From the NCBI GenBank assembly GCA_003243255.1, contig QFQM01000054.1, forward strand, positions 1-25,704: a DNA stretch of 25,704 bases. Reading direction: 5' to 3'. Below the pieces are notes generated by a model. It was given only the letters and a program-made list of their open reading frames with translations, was not told the origin of the DNA and did no database searches. The position numbers were made by a program, and so were the translations under genes. This document shows, piece by piece, positions 25,210 to 25,704 of this stretch (position 1 is its first letter; the number at the start of each line of letters is the position of its first letter). The DNA comes from Flavobacterium psychrophilum. Lineage in GTDB: Bacteria > Bacteroidota > Bacteroidia > Flavobacteriales > Flavobacteriaceae.

Positions 25210-25245
25210 GTAAAAGCCTGATTCAAATAATAGTCAGGCTTTTAC
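25210..25245 (+). terminator. Intrinsic terminator after the VWA gene
   Basis: GTAAAAGCCTGA (25210-25221) pairs perfectly with TCAGGCTTTTAC (25234-25245) around a 12-base loop, followed by GTTTTCGTT. The 12-bp stem 19 bases past the VWA stop and the T-rich tail fit an intrinsic terminator. The outer A/T pairs would also act in the opposite direction. Confidence 0.8.
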
Positions 25246-25319
25246 GTTTTCGTTACGGCTCCAAGAATCAATTCTTTACTACTTTTTAGTTAACTTGCTT
25301 CGTCATTTAGCAGCAGCCA

Positions 25320-25704
25320 ATGAGTAAAGGTAAATCCATAAAAATATCGGCCGTAGTCATTACCTATAACGAAGAAGGTAACATTGGAAGATGTATCGAT
25401 TCGCTCAAAAAAGTTGCCGATGAAGTCATCATTGTAGATTGTTTTTCGCAAGACAAGACGAAGCAGATTTGCCTTGAGAAGGGGGTTGTTTTCTTTGAAA
25501 ATGAATTTTTAGGATTTGCCCATCAGAAGAATTTTGCGGCCAGCCTGGCCAGCCATGAATACGTTTTGTCACTCGATGCAGATGAATATTTGTCTCCTGA
25601 ATTGACACAAGCGATTCTGAAAGTGAAAGACAGCAGTGAATTCGATGGCTATTCCATGAATCGCCTCTCCAGTTATGAGGGGGAATGGATAAAGACGTGC
25701 GGCT
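25320..25704 (+). CDS. Glycosyltransferase family 2, lipopolysaccharide-core type, N-terminal part
   Basis: An ATG at 25320 opens a frame with no stop before the window ends, so 128 codons are visible and the gene continues outside. It has the GT2 start KISAVVITYNEEGNIGRCID, VIIVDCFSQDKT (usually VDSFSTD), GFAHQKNFA and LSLDADEYLSPEL with the DXD-type motif, then YSMNRLSSYEGEWIK. This pattern is that of the WaaE/KdtX-type glucosyltransferases that modify the inner lipopolysaccharide core or similar glycans. It starts 75 bases after the VWA terminator, so it belongs to another transcription unit. Exact donor and acceptor unknown. Confidence 0.9.
   Translation, partial: MSKGKSIKISAVVITYNEEGNIGRCIDSLKKVADEVIIVDCFSQDKTKQICLEKGVVFFENEFLGFAHQKNFAASLASHEYVLSLDADEYLSPELTQAILKVKDSSEFDGYSMNRLSSYEGEWIKTCG

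Noticed and set aside
25280..25299. TACTTTTT and TAACTTGC as -7 boxes before the last glycosyltransferase
   Set aside because: Both are close to consensus, but no TTG is present at the expected distance upstream.
1..25704. CRISPR array, tRNA/rRNA genes, transposase or phage genes
   Set aside because: No regularly spaced repeats, no cloverleaf-like or rRNA sequence and no transposase, integrase or phage protein were recognised on either strand.

Overview
The window looks like a chromosomal segment of a Bacteroidota bacterium, probably of the Cytophagales type. The grounds are the Bacteroidota-style sugar-phosphate transferase, the SusC-type motif (LSEVVVVGYG) next to carboxypeptidase-regulatory-like domains, an ECF sigma factor paired with a membrane regulator, promoter-like TTG-N19-xAnnTTTG sequence, and the near absence of Shine-Dalgarno sites. 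No rRNA, tRNA, CRISPR array or insertion sequence was recognised.

Region 1 (1-16375, all plus strand, very tightly packed) is a surface or exopolysaccharide biosynthesis cluster. In order it holds: the end of rfbB (dTDP-glucose 4,6-dehydratase), a Wzx-type flippase, a SAM methyltransferase with a Cys-rich N-terminus, a GT2, a GT39-like membrane glycosyltransferase, a second GT2, a Wzy/WaaL-type membrane protein, a GT4, an NAD-dependent sugar epimerase/dehydratase, a WecG/TagA-type GT26, a close homologue of plant GDP-mannose 3,5-epimerase, two overlapping tandem O-antigen polymerase/ligase-like proteins, a polyprenyl-phosphate hexose-1-P transferase and a WecA/MraY-type transferase. The set covers sugar-nucleotide supply, priming on undecaprenyl phosphate, chain extension, flipping, and polymerisation or ligation. 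Outer-membrane export genes (Wza/Wzc type) are not in view. Most of this region is clearly AT-rich, and base composition rises near 15.05-15.3 kb.

Region 2 (16341-17827) holds pheS, overlapping the WecA-type gene, and a small putative lipoprotein whose fold resembles a Rieske domain but whose cluster ligands look lost. A perfect hairpin at 17854-17882 separates it from the convergent genes.

Region 3 (minus strand, 17908-21091) holds an APC-superfamily amino-acid permease and a PLP-dependent threonine-synthase-like enzyme with an unusual N-terminal extension of about 190 residues.

Region 4 (21302-25190) has an ECF sigma factor and a membrane protein that joins an anti-sigma-like N-terminus to a carboxypeptidase-regulatory-like domain and a TonB C-terminal domain, both on the minus strand. 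Divergently transcribed is a secreted VWA protein that carries the same regulatory-like domain and TonB-box-like motif. This trio is the best candidate for an under-described signalling or energy-transducing module. After a strong terminator the window ends inside another GT2 gene of the lipopolysaccharide-core type.
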